From positions 4,220,481 to 4,284,480 of the forward strand of contig CM057162.1 in assembly GCA_029962745.1 (NCBI GenBank): a stretch of 64,000 nucleotides of DNA, given 5' to 3'. Of the stretch, positions 1 through 12,999 are shown piece after piece (the first letter of the stretch is position 1; each line of letters starts with the position of its first letter). The stretch comes from Echinometra lucunter. Taxonomy: Eukaryota; Echinodermata; Echinoidea; Camarodonta; Echinometridae. The notes under the pieces were generated by a model. The model had not been told where the DNA came from. It did not search any database and saw nothing but the letters and a program-made list of their open reading frames with translations. The translations under genes were made by a program, and so were the position numbers.

Positions 1-2350
1 GGACGATTATCATTTTGATAGAGAAATCATGTCATTAGACGAGAAAATTACTGGCAATTTGCAAGTATCTCCGATTGCTGTTTGACGGTCATGGAAGGGA
101 AATGGCTTATTCTGCCTTTTTATTGATTGCTTTGTGGAAGGGGTACAACCACAGAAGTTCCTTAAAATGTTATTCCAAGCAATTCTGTTTATTTGATCAA
201 AAATAGAAGATTACGAAATCTGATTCCTCCAAGGCCGGGGGTCAACAGGAAAAGTGATTTGGAGAATTGCAAAGAATCACAGTATGCTGACAATGACATG
301 GTTTTCAGCCGTTAAGTCGTTCACTCCCACCGCATTGCTTACCATTTGGGATACTGCCTTGGACTGCACCTTGAGGTGGGAAAGGGTTCAGGGACCAAAG
401 AGCTTTCTCTGCCGCTGGTACAAGGCACAACTCTTGTTCTTTTCATCGATCCACCTCCACCGAACAAAAATGGAGCCTGTGTGTTATTGCAAGTAGGGGG
501 CATGCTTTTCAATCTCGGGGACCCCATCGCAGAAACCCGATCCCGCCGTACCCTCCAAGAAAACCCGACGTGTGATTTAGTGAGGTGGGACTACTGCTAA
601 TCTTCACCTCCAGCCAAGGCAACGCTTCCCTTCCCCAACACTACCATCGCCGATGCTGCTCTCAAAATCAACAACCTTCCCCGCTCCTCTCCCTTCTATT
701 CCCTTACCGTTTCCAGGACGCGGAAAACATCTGCCCCACGATTCCCCAGTATTTTTTCCCACCATGCCGAGCGCGTGCCTCGCGTCATCGGGACCTGCGA
801 CCATCCCCCCTCATCTTCCAAGAGCTTTCAAGTTAAACGCTACTAATGCTGAAATAACATTGCATTGTTACCCCTATGCGTATAAACCCCCTTCGGTATT
901 GTCCCTTCGTTAGTACTTCTAATGACTTTGCCCTCGGGCTGAAGATTTACAGTGTTTTATCATCATATAAAACGTGCAAGTCTTTTTCCTAGTTTCCACT
1001 GTCAAAACATCTCCAAATATGGATAACGATGCTGCATAATGATCGACTGCTCATTTTCTCCCGCAAACACATCTTCTATCAAATTTCTTTTCTTCAAATG
1101 AATTGCTTCTTGAATTAGACATGCAAATATAATGACTGCGTTTACAAATTTATTCTTAAAATAAAACAAAATGGTACAACATATCCAACAGTTAGTGCAA
1201 TGAAATGCTTGAAATATATATATATATCATTCATTGCTTCTGTCTCACAGTTGGAATAATGCATTTGACACACTTTACAGCATAGATACATAGGATAGAG
1301 CGACAGTCACATGTCTTAAATTATTCGCAGAAGTGTTTTTCATAAACTGGAACATTCATTCTGTTTCATGATGTCTATATCATCAGCATATTATGAGCAA
1401 TTAACAAACATTGTATTCCAATTGTAAGTGTTATTGTCATCATCATTATCATCATTATCATCATAAAAAAAGATTAATGTGAATTGTACTACTAGTGGAT
1501 GGTATCAAATTGCTCATCTCTGAATATATTCACAGCTGTGTGAAAGCATATTTCATGTAAATTTTATTACTATCTACTCCATCCATCTCTTAATGCATTC
1601 ATTCTTTCGTTAACTGCCCAAGTCATTTTCAAATTAAGGGTAACAGTATTAAAGAAAATGATTCTTCCTCGTTCTCTTTGTTTCCCTTCCCTGGAAGAAA
1701 GATCAGTCCAGTCGGTAGCCTGCAACAAGGTTGTTAAACCAAAGTCCACTCATAACTGCAACACCCTTATTGCAGGCAGGTGGGGACATGTTAACCTCAT
1801 CATCTTCAACTTCATCGCGCTTCTCGCTTTGCGACAGAAAGCCGCAAGAGCCGCAACAGATCATTACACAAAATGGCCATTAATTTGTGCCGAAGACAGT
1901 TGCTCTCTTGGCGGGGTTCAAAGGACCCTTAATCAGGCGATCGTCCTTGATGTCGATTCAAGAAGAAGACACTTAAATCATATTGTTTGATTTCATTTGG
2001 CGTGCGAGCATACCGAGGCACAGCATGGGTATCATTAAATGAATGGGGGCGGTATGATGTTCCAATTATGTTTAATTGTCATTAGGGATCATCTACTGTA
2101 TATACACTCCGAGGATATTCATGGCTAGCTCTCATTCCGGGATGATGGTCCTGACCAAACATTTCTTGAAGTATAATGTTGTTTAATCTATCTCTGCCTA
2201 TCTTTCAGAATCACATTACATCTGTATTTTCTAATTTCCTTCTATCTTTCCATTTCTGAAAGCTGATCTTTTCTCAAAAAGTTTAATACCCTTCTAATCC
2301 CTCTTCTGCCACCAAATATTATCCTCCTCTTCCTTCTCTTTCATAAGAAA
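1..2350. other. no gene seen
   Basis: AT-rich unique sequence with a somewhat G+C-richer stretch at 330-830, a short TATA run near 1217 and an ATC microsatellite at about 1436-1466. Frames of 60-110 residues do not resemble proteins I know. Confidence 0.5.
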
Positions 2351-2354
2351 TTTC

Positions 2355-2650
2355 TCTCTTTCCCTCCTCTCTCCCTCTCCTCCTCCTCCTCCTCCTCCTC
2401 TTCCTCCTCCTCCTCCTTCTTCTTCTTCTTCCTTCTTCGTTCCTCCTCCTCCTCCTTCTTCTTCCTCTTCCTCCTCCTTCTTCTTCTTCTTCTTCTTCTT
2501 CTTCCTCTTCCTCTTCCTCTTTCCGTCCTCCTCCTCTCCTCCCCCTCCTCTCCGTCCTCCTCCTCCTCCTCCTCCTCCTCCTCCTCCTCCTCCTCCTCCT
2601 CCTCCTCCTTCTTCTTCTTCTTCTTCTTCTTCTTCTTCTTCTTCTCCTTT
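2355..2650 (+). repeat. TCC/TTC trinucleotide array
   Basis: Alternating blocks of CCT and CTT repeats over nearly 300 bases. Minus-strand frames are polyglycine/polyglutamate/polylysine artefacts. A pure polypurine-polypyrimidine strand of this length can form triplex DNA. Confidence 0.95.
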
Positions 2651-3028
2651 TACTTCTCTTTTTCTATAGTGTCTCCTTCCCACCTAGCACTATACTCTAT
2701 CTTTTTCACTCTATGCATTTCCACTTTATCTTTCACTCTCATTCCTCCAACTATCTTTCCTTCTCCAACTCATCTCATTCCCCCTTTTCCAATTTTGTTC
2801 ATCCATCCATGTCTGGTTTGCTGTCATCTCATTCTCTATCCCCCATGCATTTCCTCCCATTTTATTCTGCCATAACAGAGATCTACACTTCTCCTCTTTC
2901 CTATTCTTCATAACTAAAAATCCAAGTGTCCCATTTCATCTTGAGGTCACTTCTTTTTAAAGCCAGCAAATGGGCAAAATATATTGGTGAAACCCCTGGC
3001 ATCATGCTCATTACATGTTCTGATTTTG

Positions 3029-3184
3029 CTAGCCAATAAGTTCTTGGTCAACCAGAGGGACATTGACGAACACCTCCCTGAAGTCTTTGGACATCTCAAG
3101 TTCACCTATGCAAGCTGACCGCATCCATTTGTCTTGGTCCACCTCACAGTGGTTACCTTGTCCGTTACTTTTCAGAATAATCAT
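3029..3184 (-). other. unrecognised 51-residue open frame, possible orphan exon or gene relic
   Basis: A minus-strand frame from ATG at 3184 to TAG at 3031-3029 encodes a mixed-composition peptide starting MIILKSNGQGNHC, with central segments DQDKWMRSACIGELEMS and KDFREVFVNVPLVDQELI. It is richer in G+C than the surrounding DNA, and amino acid use is balanced with a Trp and two Cys, unlike the leucine/serine/phenylalanine-rich noise frames nearby. A TGA lies two codons above the ATG, so as an exon it would need to be internally spliced; no clear acceptor is seen. I do not recognise the family. It may be chance, a decayed gene or transposon fragment, or a small gene. Confidence 0.25.
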
Positions 3185-5329
3185 TTCTCAAGTTTCTTGA
3201 AATTACTTGAGTTCTTATTAGCTTATCTGAATCTTTTTGATATAAGTGTCACTTTACATAAACGTTTGAATTGTTTATAGCTTGTATGTATTTCTCATCT
3301 GCTATCTGTCCTAGTGGTTTTGCCAAGAGCCTGTGGAGTAATAAATAACATAGTGTAACACACATAACATATTCCAAACTCCACACAGATGATAGGCCCA
3401 TCTGTGTTACTTTTCACAGGAAATTGTAATAAAATCTATTTTTAAAGAATGCATAGAAATTGTAATGTAAATATTCATATTTAAGTCCTCATCTCAAAAC
3501 CTAACAACAATAACTATATAAATTGCCAAATTCCATTTAAGATAAAGAAAAAAAGTTTTAATCTGCTACATCATGACTATGTCTTTAAACACCATGGCTC
3601 AGATCCTTTGAAAAAGCATAACAAATGAAAATGATGGCGTAACTAATGGACTAAATACCTCTGATTCTTGATGTCATCAGAGGAAAAACATAACACTTTA
3701 AAATCACTGAGAAAATTAGGCAAGTCAATGGGGATTTCACTGGGATATAGAAAAAGGATCCCCAAGAGTCCGAAGCCATTTTCGGTTTCCATCAAAATAT
3801 CTAGACATCATGGCTGTGCATGCATTAAGAAATATCGACCAAGGAGTCCGTAGATTGGAAAAAAAAAGATTCCTGAAAGTATGTCAAGAACTTTTAAATG
3901 CCTGGAAATGTGTACAAAGCCAACTTAGAAGTAAGAAATATGCTGACAAATAAATGCAATGTTGAAAGTTTGCATAGTGACCATGTGATATATTTCTTTT
4001 TCTGTGAAACTTGTTTTTTAAGCATGAGATAACAACAAAAACAGTATTATTTCCCAATTCAATTTTGAATGAAAACATGGCGGTAGCAAATGCATACTTT
4101 GAAAGGAAATTTCAAGAAACTTTTATAATGTTTTGTGTTTCAATATTTACGCAAACAAAGTATTCTAAGAAAAGTAACCTGACCGTCACAGAGCAAAGTT
4201 AAAAGACTAATGAAACGCAGCATAAATCGACATTTTGACAGTCTACTCCTCTGATGATTTGCTAGTTTTGCACCCCAACTCTACTTACTTTTCTAATCAT
4301 GATCCATCAAAAGAATACAACGATCAAATGATTACTTCAAAAATTTAGGGGCACAACACCCCCCCCCCCCCCCGAATACAAAGAGCACAAAGCACATTAC
4401 TATTTTCTATTTGTTCAAATAAAAGAATACAAACTCCTTACCCCACTGAGCATGATAAGTTCAGAATAACATCCATTTTCTATAGATCCTAGCTGGATTT
4501 ATCTCAGGCAAAGGGTTCAAGGAGTTAATACTGAATTAATTCAGAGCCAATAAAAGGTAGAGACAACCTCCCCCCCCCCCCCCACACCACTCTTCTTATA
4601 CATCTAATGATGATGCATGAATGTCCATGCAATATTGGTTGTAATCAGTCCATGTCAATCTACATGTGGTATGTTATATCATCCTATCACCACCCCCAGG
4701 GAAACATACCCTAGGGGAACATGCTCCCAACCATGTAGTGTACCCAGGGGCAAGCTAAGGTATTCATGTATGCAGAGGATTGTAGGGACCCACTTTCACG
4801 GTGAACGATGAAAGGGGTGGAGGCGGAATGTTCATTCAGGGGTCATTATCAATTACTGTGAGGACTTATGAGGTAAGAAGAAGGACTTTGGTTCATTAGT
4901 ACTTTTGCTGTTATCTTAGATGTGGAAAAAAAATAATAGCAGAAATGATGATGAAGATTAGTGGTCATTATTATAATAATGACAATAATGATTTTGGGAC
5001 CTATTCAAAGTCACAATATTACATCAGAGCATTCTACAGTATCAATTCTTTGAAATCCCAAATTTACCGCGGTAATCATAAGACCATCTTGCTACGCTCT
5101 AGTATAAAAAGAGATTGCTTCAAGATTTGTGAAAACTGGGATGGCGTCCCTGCCCCTTGAAGGCTTGCCCAAATAATTAATTTGTGAAAACGGTTCTCCT
5201 ACATCTCTGGTTCACGTCTTCTAATCCCATCGTTTTTAACTGAATCAGCCCTGGAGGGCATACTTTTCTTCCTTAAAATGACACCAAAGAACATCTTAAT
5301 AAACCTTCTTCCTAAACTGTCCTTCCTAC

Positions 5330-5960
5330 AACATGACAATATCTCAAAGAGAGAGAGGGAGAGAGAGAGAGAGAGAGAGAGAGTGGAATAAGAGAAAAAG
5401 AGGGAAAGAGAGAAGGGGAGAGAAAGATTTTAAAAATCACACAAGAATGTAACTCACAAAACAGAAAATAAGAAATGAAGGACCAAAAATGAACATCAAG
5501 AAGAAGAAATTCATTGATACAATTAAAAACAAAACAAAACAAATCAAACAAGAAAAGAAAAAAATTAAGAGACAGTAAGTAGAGGGTAAGACAAGTAATA
5601 ACATGTCACAAAAAGAGGTGAAAATAAAGACAAATAATTGATGTAAAATTACAGATACAAGGACTTAAAGAAAACAAGGGAGAGAGAGAAGAAAGATATA
5701 TAGAGAAAGAGAGAGAGAGGGAGAAAAATATACATGTTAAGTGAGAACAGAGAAAGAAAAAGAGAGAGAAAGAGAGGGAAGGTGAAATGAAGGAAAGGCA
5801 GAATAGAATTGGTGAAAAAGATAAATGATAAACATAAGAAGATGGTGCACTAAAATAATGAGATATACAAAATATGAAAAAGTAATCGTGACAAAGGAAT
5901 CACACAAAAAAATTCAGATGGAATGAGTGAAATAGAGAGAAATATAAACAAAGATCTGAG
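5330..5960 (+). repeat. GA-rich purine tract
   Basis: A purine-rich region with a pure GA core near 5347-5383 and further AGAGAG stretches to about 5960. No gene visible. Confidence 0.85.
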
Positions 5961-6301
5961 AAATGCAATTTAGGGAAAAGATGTAGAGTTATGGCATGGG
6001 GGATAAACTATTTTAATTGATAAAACTAGACGTAAAGCCTGGCCTGATTGGATAGAGGGTGATGATGGTTTAGACAGCTTTTACAACCTGATCTGAATCC
6101 AAACATTTTCATTGCCCTCTGGCGAGAATCTGCACGTATGATAATTGATATCGCTTCATCGCGTGACAAGTATTTTGTGGAATAAATGTCGAATGTTCAT
6201 AAGGCTTTCATGTCAACACCTAACAAGAAGACCCATGGTAGAATCTGGATGATGAATTATTTCCTCAGCTGACCATTTTATAATCAAAAACAATTTTGTG
6301 G

Positions 6302-6799
6302 TTAAAGACATTGGTTAACATTGTTAAGATTTTTAAAAATCTTGTTTTGTTACTTGAAAATGGGATAAACATAAGGGTTATAGTGTACAAATACCAGTCT
6401 GAAAGTTTCAAAGTATAATATCCACAGGAAGTGTTTTTAAATATAAAAAATGTGAACCAATGTTTGAAAAATATACGATGGTCGGTTGCACAGAATAGAC
6501 ACAAGGAGTGCGCATGCGCGTATGACTCACCTTACCGTACTGTGTGTATTGGCATATCACGCGGCGGGAGGCACATAACGGCATTTTCAAATTCAAGCAA
6601 AGTGGTCCTCTCAGTGATTGTCTCGTGAGATGAAGGATAGTAAAATCGCTGATTGCGTCTAACTTACACTTTTTCATTCTAAATTATGGTTGGTTTCAGG
6701 TTTTTTTTTAGTACAAATACAAGTACTCATACACATGTTTCATCTTAGTTTGAGAATTTTTTTAAATCAGCTACTCACAAAGTTAGCCAATGCCTTTAA
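6302..6799 (+). mobile_element. 498-bp MITE with NRF-1-type palindrome, full length
   Basis: The ends are TTAAAGACATTGGTTAAC and GTTAGCCAATGCCTTTAA, imperfect inverted repeats, with further subterminal complementarity. It has no transposase. It contains TGCGCATGCGCG at 6509-6520. A second copy lies at 37811-38163. A hAT-like origin is possible, but no clear target duplication was seen. Confidence 0.65.
6509..6520. promoter_or_regulatory. NRF-1-type palindrome in MITE
   Basis: TGCGCATGCGCG fits the known NRF-1 consensus (YGCGCAYGCGCR). It is inside the 498-bp MITE; function here is unknown. Confidence 0.4.
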
Positions 6800-6844
6800 A
6801 CTAAGAATCCTGAAAATAATCCTATACAACAAAGAATTATTATA

Positions 6845-6999
6845 CAGTCAAACCTGTCTTATAGGCCACCTCCCTATAGAGGCCGCTAAGATTGATTCCC
6901 ACAGAGATGAATTATGTGTTTAAGAACCTGTCTATAGCAGCCACCTGTCTGTAAAGGCCATTTTGTTTTCCTTGGGTGGTCACTATAGACTGGTTTTAC
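6845..6999 (+). mobile_element. TA-flanked CAGT MITE, diverged copy
   Basis: It begins TA then CAGTCAAACCTGTCTTATAG and ends near AGACTGGTTTTACTATAT. Internal repeats of the TATAG/GGCCAC type resemble the copy at 57532. Confidence 0.5.
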
Positions 7000-7016
7000 T
7001 ATATGGCCTTATGGCA

Positions 7017-7432
7017 TTAACCCATTCGTGACAGGAATTATTTAAAGCCTAATTTGATCAGCTTTTATTCTTCAAATTGGCAACACCAACATTTTTATTT
7101 TATTGCTACATTTTTCTTATAAAACGTCATGTATCTGAAATGAATATAAATTGACAGAAATTATGATGAGAAGTCAAAAAGTTGCCAATTTGCAGGGGAA
7201 AATGGTGATTTTAAACTTTCTATCACATTGCCAATTTAAGGATTTTAATGCTTATTTTCCTTTTAAAAATTTTCAGCATCAAACAACAAATATTGACGCA
7301 ACCAAAATGGGCACAGTTTGTGTAGAATTTTTTGCTCTTTCTGCTCATGTATTTGGTATGATTTTTAGGGCTTTGCATCAGAAGATATTAGGCCAAACCA
7401 CAAAATGTGGACCTCTGTCACGAATGGGTTAA
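7017..7432 (+). mobile_element. full-length piggyBac-like MITE, copy A (TTAA-flanked)
   Basis: The element starts TTAACCCATTCGTGACAG and ends CTGTCACGAATGGGTTAA, a perfect 18-base inverted repeat including TTAA target sites and CCC/GGG ends typical of the piggyBac superfamily. It is 416 bp, has no transposase, and shares its interior (for example AATTGGCAACACCAAC) with copies B-E. Confidence 0.82.
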
Positions 7433-8810
7433 TCTACATTTGCCACTCTCAACCCAGGTGTAGTGTGTGGGCAGCTGGTAGGAGTTTGTTCCTTGAACGC
7501 ACCGAGTGCTCCGGTAGCCATGTTAAAGCCAGAGTAATGCTTGCAGGGCCCTCTGGGAGAACAGTACATAGTACTGAAGAGGCTACCCTGGGTAAACAAG
7601 ACATATTACTATCATCATAGGCTAATAAGCTAATAGTGAAAAATTCGTAATAAGCAAGCTTAAATACTCCGTTAAAATTGTATGTTATTTGAAGGAAATA
7701 TCTATATAAAATCTGCCCAAAGTGCTGGTCTTAAGTTAACAGAAGATAACTATACTCTTATGATAGTATAGCACAACCCCTCTTCTCCATCACTGTAATT
7801 GATACAAGACCTACGGTGAGAGTATAAACTTGCAGAAGTTCATTGAATGACGGAAAAAAATAAGAGAATCACAAACTAGTTCACAGAGAATGGGGCGCAG
7901 CTCAGAATATATGGTTGACCTAAAATAAGATGAACAAATAAATGCTACAGCAAAAGAAAACAAGGAAAATAGATAACAAATATCATCAATCAAAACTACT
8001 CATTCATATTACTCTTAATTATTCCTTGATCTACAGAGCCATGTATTTTCTTTCCTCATCGATTCAATAAGAGAAATGAAAATGAAATAGCGGTAAATAT
8101 CTTTATCCTTTATGAAGTCAATGAATTCAAAACCAGTCCAGAAAATTGTCATATCTAGATCTATAATCTCATAACCACTCAATCAGTACGGTTCGCATGC
8201 TTATGAGATGGAAAAAAAATGAGCTAATTTTTTCTCATCGCCATGCAGTAGGATACACCAAGCAAAGAGACCTCAGCGTAAAGAAACATCCATGTACCGA
8301 CAGACGATCCTGCAACGGCCAATTTAAGATGACAATATTGGTTCATCAATAAGAGTTTAATCGAGGACCTGTTGTGACGGAGTATTCATTGAATTTATGC
8401 ATCAAGGTTTTCAGGAGGAAACAATTTCAAAGCAATTGTCTCTTTTCTTTTTCTCATCCATGTTTCATCGTTACATGAATTCTTCTTGCTCTTTTTATTG
8501 ATATTTCTCTTTGAATTTTCATTTTATTATCTCTCTGTTATGTTTCTGCCCAAGTCTTATCCCCCTCTCTCCTTTACTTTCTCTTTCTCTTACTATCTTT
8601 CTTCTCCTTTCTTCTCATCCTCATTTTCTTGTACATTCTTAAAAATTCTGAGTCAGATTGACCCGGAAAATAGTCCCATGGGGCCACACTCCATTCCGGT
8701 TCAAGAAATGACCTAGAACATGGTCATTAAGACTAGTTTCTGGGTCACATTTGACCTTGTTCCAGGTCATTTTTACTCTATTTTTAAGAGTGTAGCTCTG
8801 TCATATATCC

Positions 8811-8937
8811 ATGGTGGCCCTGAACAGGTCATGTGCGCCATGAATTTCACAATTTTGGTCGCGTCCAGTGATCACGAATTTCATGGTGCACATGACCTGT
8901 TGTCGAGCGTACTTCAGGGCCACCATAATATGGTGGC
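8811..8937. mobile_element. hairpin MITE, about 127 bp
   Basis: CATGGTGGCCCTGAACAGGT and CATGTGCGCCATGAATTTC pair with GAATTTCATGGTGCACATG, ACCTGTTG and CAGGGCCACCAT. No coding capacity. Confidence 0.6.
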
Positions 8938-8993
8938 CTATATACCTATATATCATATAGGTATCCTTTTTACACTTTTACAACACTTTCAGA

Positions 8994-9006
8994 GAGGGGG
9001 GAGGGG

Positions 9007-9050
<44 letters not shown>
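8994..9050 (+). repeat. G-rich stretch and GA dinucleotide repeat
   Basis: GAGGGGGGG followed by about 20 GA units. Confidence 0.95.
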
Positions 9051-9051
<1 letters not shown>

Positions 9052-9479
9052 CTCCCTCTTCTGGACAGTATCAAAGGGACTCCTGAACCGATTCACATTG
9101 TCAAGGAAATATACAATCAATAAGTTGAGTGTAAGGTCTGAGTGCATCGTTTTTCCACAGAGCCGTGTTTTACCTCAACAGATAGTTGGAGAAGTCTTGT
9201 TGAAGACAACAAGCTAAGTACCAACACTTATCCCCACTTATACATGGAGGATGTTTTCGTCTTGTAATTCTTCTGGTTCAGTCTTACCTCAAGGACCAAT
9301 CTCCACAGGTATATTATGAGTTCTGTATAGGGTGGAGTGGAAGTTGGTGACTCATACAAAGTACAGTCTATTGTTGTACGGGTGTTGCGTCTCACCATGT
9401 TGTCCATTCATCAGACCGTCCTTTATTCCATACTTAGACCACCTCACTTTCTTTTATTTACTATCTTGCTCTGTTAAAA

Positions 9480-9480
<1 letters not shown>

Positions 9481-9526
<46 letters not shown>

Positions 9527-9535
9527 CTCTTTCAA
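9481..9535 (+). repeat. CT dinucleotide repeat
   Basis: About 18 uninterrupted CT units with short flanking CT-rich sequence. Confidence 0.95.
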
Positions 9536-9602
9536 ATTTGGGGTAAAGGCATCTGCAATCGCAGTACTGGATACATTTTAAGACCACCGCACACTATACG
9601 GC

Positions 9603-9645
9603 CCGATTGCAACCTGACTGCGACCCGACTGCAACCTGATTCGGA
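9603..9645 (+). repeat. short degenerate tandem repeat, ACTGCAACC-type
   Basis: CCGATTGCAACCTGACTGCG and ACCCGACTGCAACCTGATTC form about three units of 13-14 bases, G+C-rich against an AT-rich background. Confidence 0.5.
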
Positions 9646-10425
9646 ACAAATGGCATTTTGCATTAAACATAAAAATCTAAACAAGAAAAATTATTATATT
9701 TGAGGTTTGGAATAATGACAGGAATGCTAAAACAACAATAACAAAATGGTTAACTACAAGCCTTTTGGTCAGAGTAAAAGTGAAAACCACTTCAAATCAT
9801 AACCAATACCAAGATTTCTATGATGTCACTATGATTTAGAATAGACTCTACTTTCATTCCTACAAGGGGGGAGGGGGCTGGAAATAGACCAGAATTTTTA
9901 TTTTTTTATCGATAGGACTAGTCAGAACTTTGACCATTTAGATTTCACACAATTGAAAATTCATATCAAGTGCTATAACAAATTTTTTTCTCTCTGATAT
10001 CGGATTGCAGGGTCTTGTGCACTAATACAAAGTCTGGTGCATCCCGTTCTATATATGTAAATTACCAATGCACCAATCAACAGAAAGCGAACAATTCAAA
10101 GCAGTACGCCTACATTTGAAATACAAAGTTATGGTTTACAGATAATCATGATAATAGAGAATTTCATTAAAAAAACAAAAATAAAAAAGAGTTTCTCTTT
10201 TACTTCAGTACCCTGAACTGTACCTAACAACAATCCTTTAACAGAATGTGATGTGTCTGCTCTCTAAAGCCTTCATTCCTTTTTACAAAAAAGCCCTCCA
10301 TCAAAAGAGGGGTATTGTAGATACAAGTGGTTCTCAAGGAGGGGGGCTTCAGTGCACCCCTTCAAAAGGAAATCCCCCCTCTTCTCCCAGTCTTCGATGG
10401 GACCTCAGAGGACCTCTCGTCTCTG

Positions 10426-10695
10426 GATGAGAAAGAGAGAGTAGAGATAGGGAAAGGCATGAAAGAAAGAGCAAAGAGAAGGAGGGGGAGAAGGAGAGGG
10501 GGAAAAGATAAGGAGAGATAAAGAAAGCAAGGAAAGCAGAAAGAGAGATTGAGAAGGAAAGAGAGAACAATAAAAGAATAGAGAAAGTATGGAAAAAGAT
10601 GAGGGGTGTGTATGTGAGAGAAAGAGAAAGAGAGAGAAAGAGAGTGAGATGAGAGAGAGAGCAAGAAAAGGAGAAAGAATGGGAAAAAAAAGATG

Positions 10696-10737
<42 letters not shown>

Positions 10738-10755
10738 AGAGAGGGAGTGAGAGAG
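10426..10755 (+). repeat. GA-rich purine tract with pure GA core
   Basis: 330 bases of almost only purines; the pure GA core is at 10701-10734. Confidence 0.92.
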
Positions 10756-12340
10756 TGAGCTGATGCTGGTAATTGGAAAAGCTAATGAAGACTCAAGAAG
10801 ATCATTTAGCAAGTCAACTTTACCTCACCGACACAAAAGGGGGCTTACCCCTCTCTATCTCCCCATGCCTTTCACCCTTCTCTCTGTTCCCATGAGGGCT
10901 TGTCAGTTATCTATTTAGACACTAGAGATTATCCCTTTTATGCTTGGATTAGGATTATCCCATCCCTGGTAATGGACTCAACTTATTTTCTTAAGTGGGA
11001 GGTCTTGTAGAATAGATAAAAGGTTATATGGCTTCTGCTGAAATGAACAATGGAGAAAAGCTTTGATGGACTAATTGAAAGCCACTTTAATCTGCTACTG
11101 TTGCCAGCTCATCACGATTACAGAGAAGTATGCATTTAATGAAGTGGTTGCTAAAAACAACTTTGTGCATTTATACTAACCTATGATTCCACATGGGAAA
11201 ACTCTTTCCTTGAGAGATGTAATTTCAGTGATTATTCTGAAAATTGCCTCATTATGTTACAAAATTGGTCTCTGGAATAATATTGAAATACATTTTTAAA
11301 CATCACTTTATTGAGTCAGAACTTGCACACCAAAGAAGAAGATACAAAGGCTCAAATCATTTCCAAATTACTGGAAAATGCAGGGCATGAAATAATTCAT
11401 CCAGCAGGTGCCAGGGATGGTCTCTGCTCTAATTTGACATGTGCCTACAAAAAACTTGTGGTAGACAGTAGAAACAAATATGTTTGATTTTCCAAACCGA
11501 TTTCTGACTACCTGACATATAGGGTAGCAAAATAAGAACATTAACATCAAAATGTCATTTAAATGTACATGCACCTTTGCAATTACTATAAATGTATTAA
11601 ATTTTTTAAAAAGCAAAACAGAACACTCCTCAAAAAACTATTAAAAAACAGAGTAAAACTGGCAATGAGTGCACATGAATTTCTTTTTTTTCCCCCAGGC
11701 AGTGGGAGTACTCTTCTTCCAATATCCTTGATTTCAGCTTCAATTTATTCTGAGTCTTGGCAAGGAAAACCACACAAATTGAGACAAAGGGAAGCAAAGT
11801 CAAAAATCCTCACTAAACATACTGAAAGTTAAATCTTTAATCTTTGCAAACCCCTTTCTTCCGAAAATGACTCCAAACAAGCCAACAATGTTACTCTAAA
11901 TGGTTGATAGATCAAAGTGAAGATTTTGTTTTCAACTAGGCTTTTGCAGCCAATTTAGGAGAGAAGGATTAATCGGATTCACACCCTTCCTCAGTCTTTG
12001 TAATCTGTTGTTAATCCTGATATGTGAAGTGGTCCACTTCCTCTATCTATTCTTACATGATTAAAAGATAAAATGCTTCATTTCCTTTCAAGATTGTGAT
12101 GGCGTTATGTACAAGGATAGGCTGCTCCTTTAATTACTCACCTATAAGAGAAAATTATTGACTTTTGGAGGATTTGGAGGGGCTTTCCTGACTGAATTAA
12201 GTGCTCACAAGGATTGAACACATTCATATGGATGGATAAAGGACTTAACATCTTATCTTCTAACAAAAGAGCTTTAATTCTTTAATTAGAAGAAAACTAT
12301 CTCTTCTGATTTGCTACCCTCTTGATTTTCCCTCCCATTA

Positions 12341-12510
12341 CACTGTAAAAAAGGTTGGCTAAAATCATTGGGTTGGTTACTATATATGAACGGACCAATT
12401 GTGTGTTTAAAAAACTGTATATAAAACAGACAGAAATTTTTTCACCAACAGTTGGTTAGTTTATAGTAGCCAACCATGATTTTAACCCACCTTTTTTTTT
12501 TTTTACAGTG
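12341..12510 (+). mobile_element. TA-flanked CACTGTAAAAA MITE (Tc1/mariner-like)
   Basis: It starts CACTGTAAAAAAGGTTGGCT and ends with a poly-T stretch and TTTACAGTG, flanked by TA on both sides. The arms pair over about 45 bases (TTGGCTAAAATCATTGGGTT with ACCATGATTTTAACCCACC). Confidence 0.7.
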
Positions 12511-12999
12511 TATCTTTCTCCCCCCCCCCCCTGCATAAAAAAACATAGAATTTTTTGTGTCCAAGGAAATGCTGGATGAAAAATCCCATTGATAGTAAAA
12601 ATCAATACCATCAAATCCCTTTAGATGTTCTAAAATTTTAAAGTTCACTGGAAATTTTCTACAGCACTGACCTTAAAAAGTGCAGATTTTATCATCTTGA
12701 TATTCACGGTGTTAGAATTTAGCTTCTCATATTTTTGTCAGGTGCTGTCTTTTTCTTCAGTCCCACTCAAAGAATCTATGTTTCTATTAGAGCATTCCAT
12801 CAGCCTGATTTTTGTTTGTTGTCTGAAATCCTTTTAAGACTGATTCCCTCACAACCTTGAGAGCCTCGAAAGCTAACAACTATACAGAGAATAGTTTCTG
12901 GGTTATTGTTTTATTTATGATATCCCCCCAAATGTCCATCTACATATCTGTAAGATCTTGGGACTTTCTAACAGAAAGGCTTTTACATAAAATCTATAA

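Noticed and set aside
2294..2683. Minus-strand frame of 129 residues rich in Gly, Glu and Lys
   Set aside because: Translated TCC/TTC microsatellite; no complex sequence at either end.
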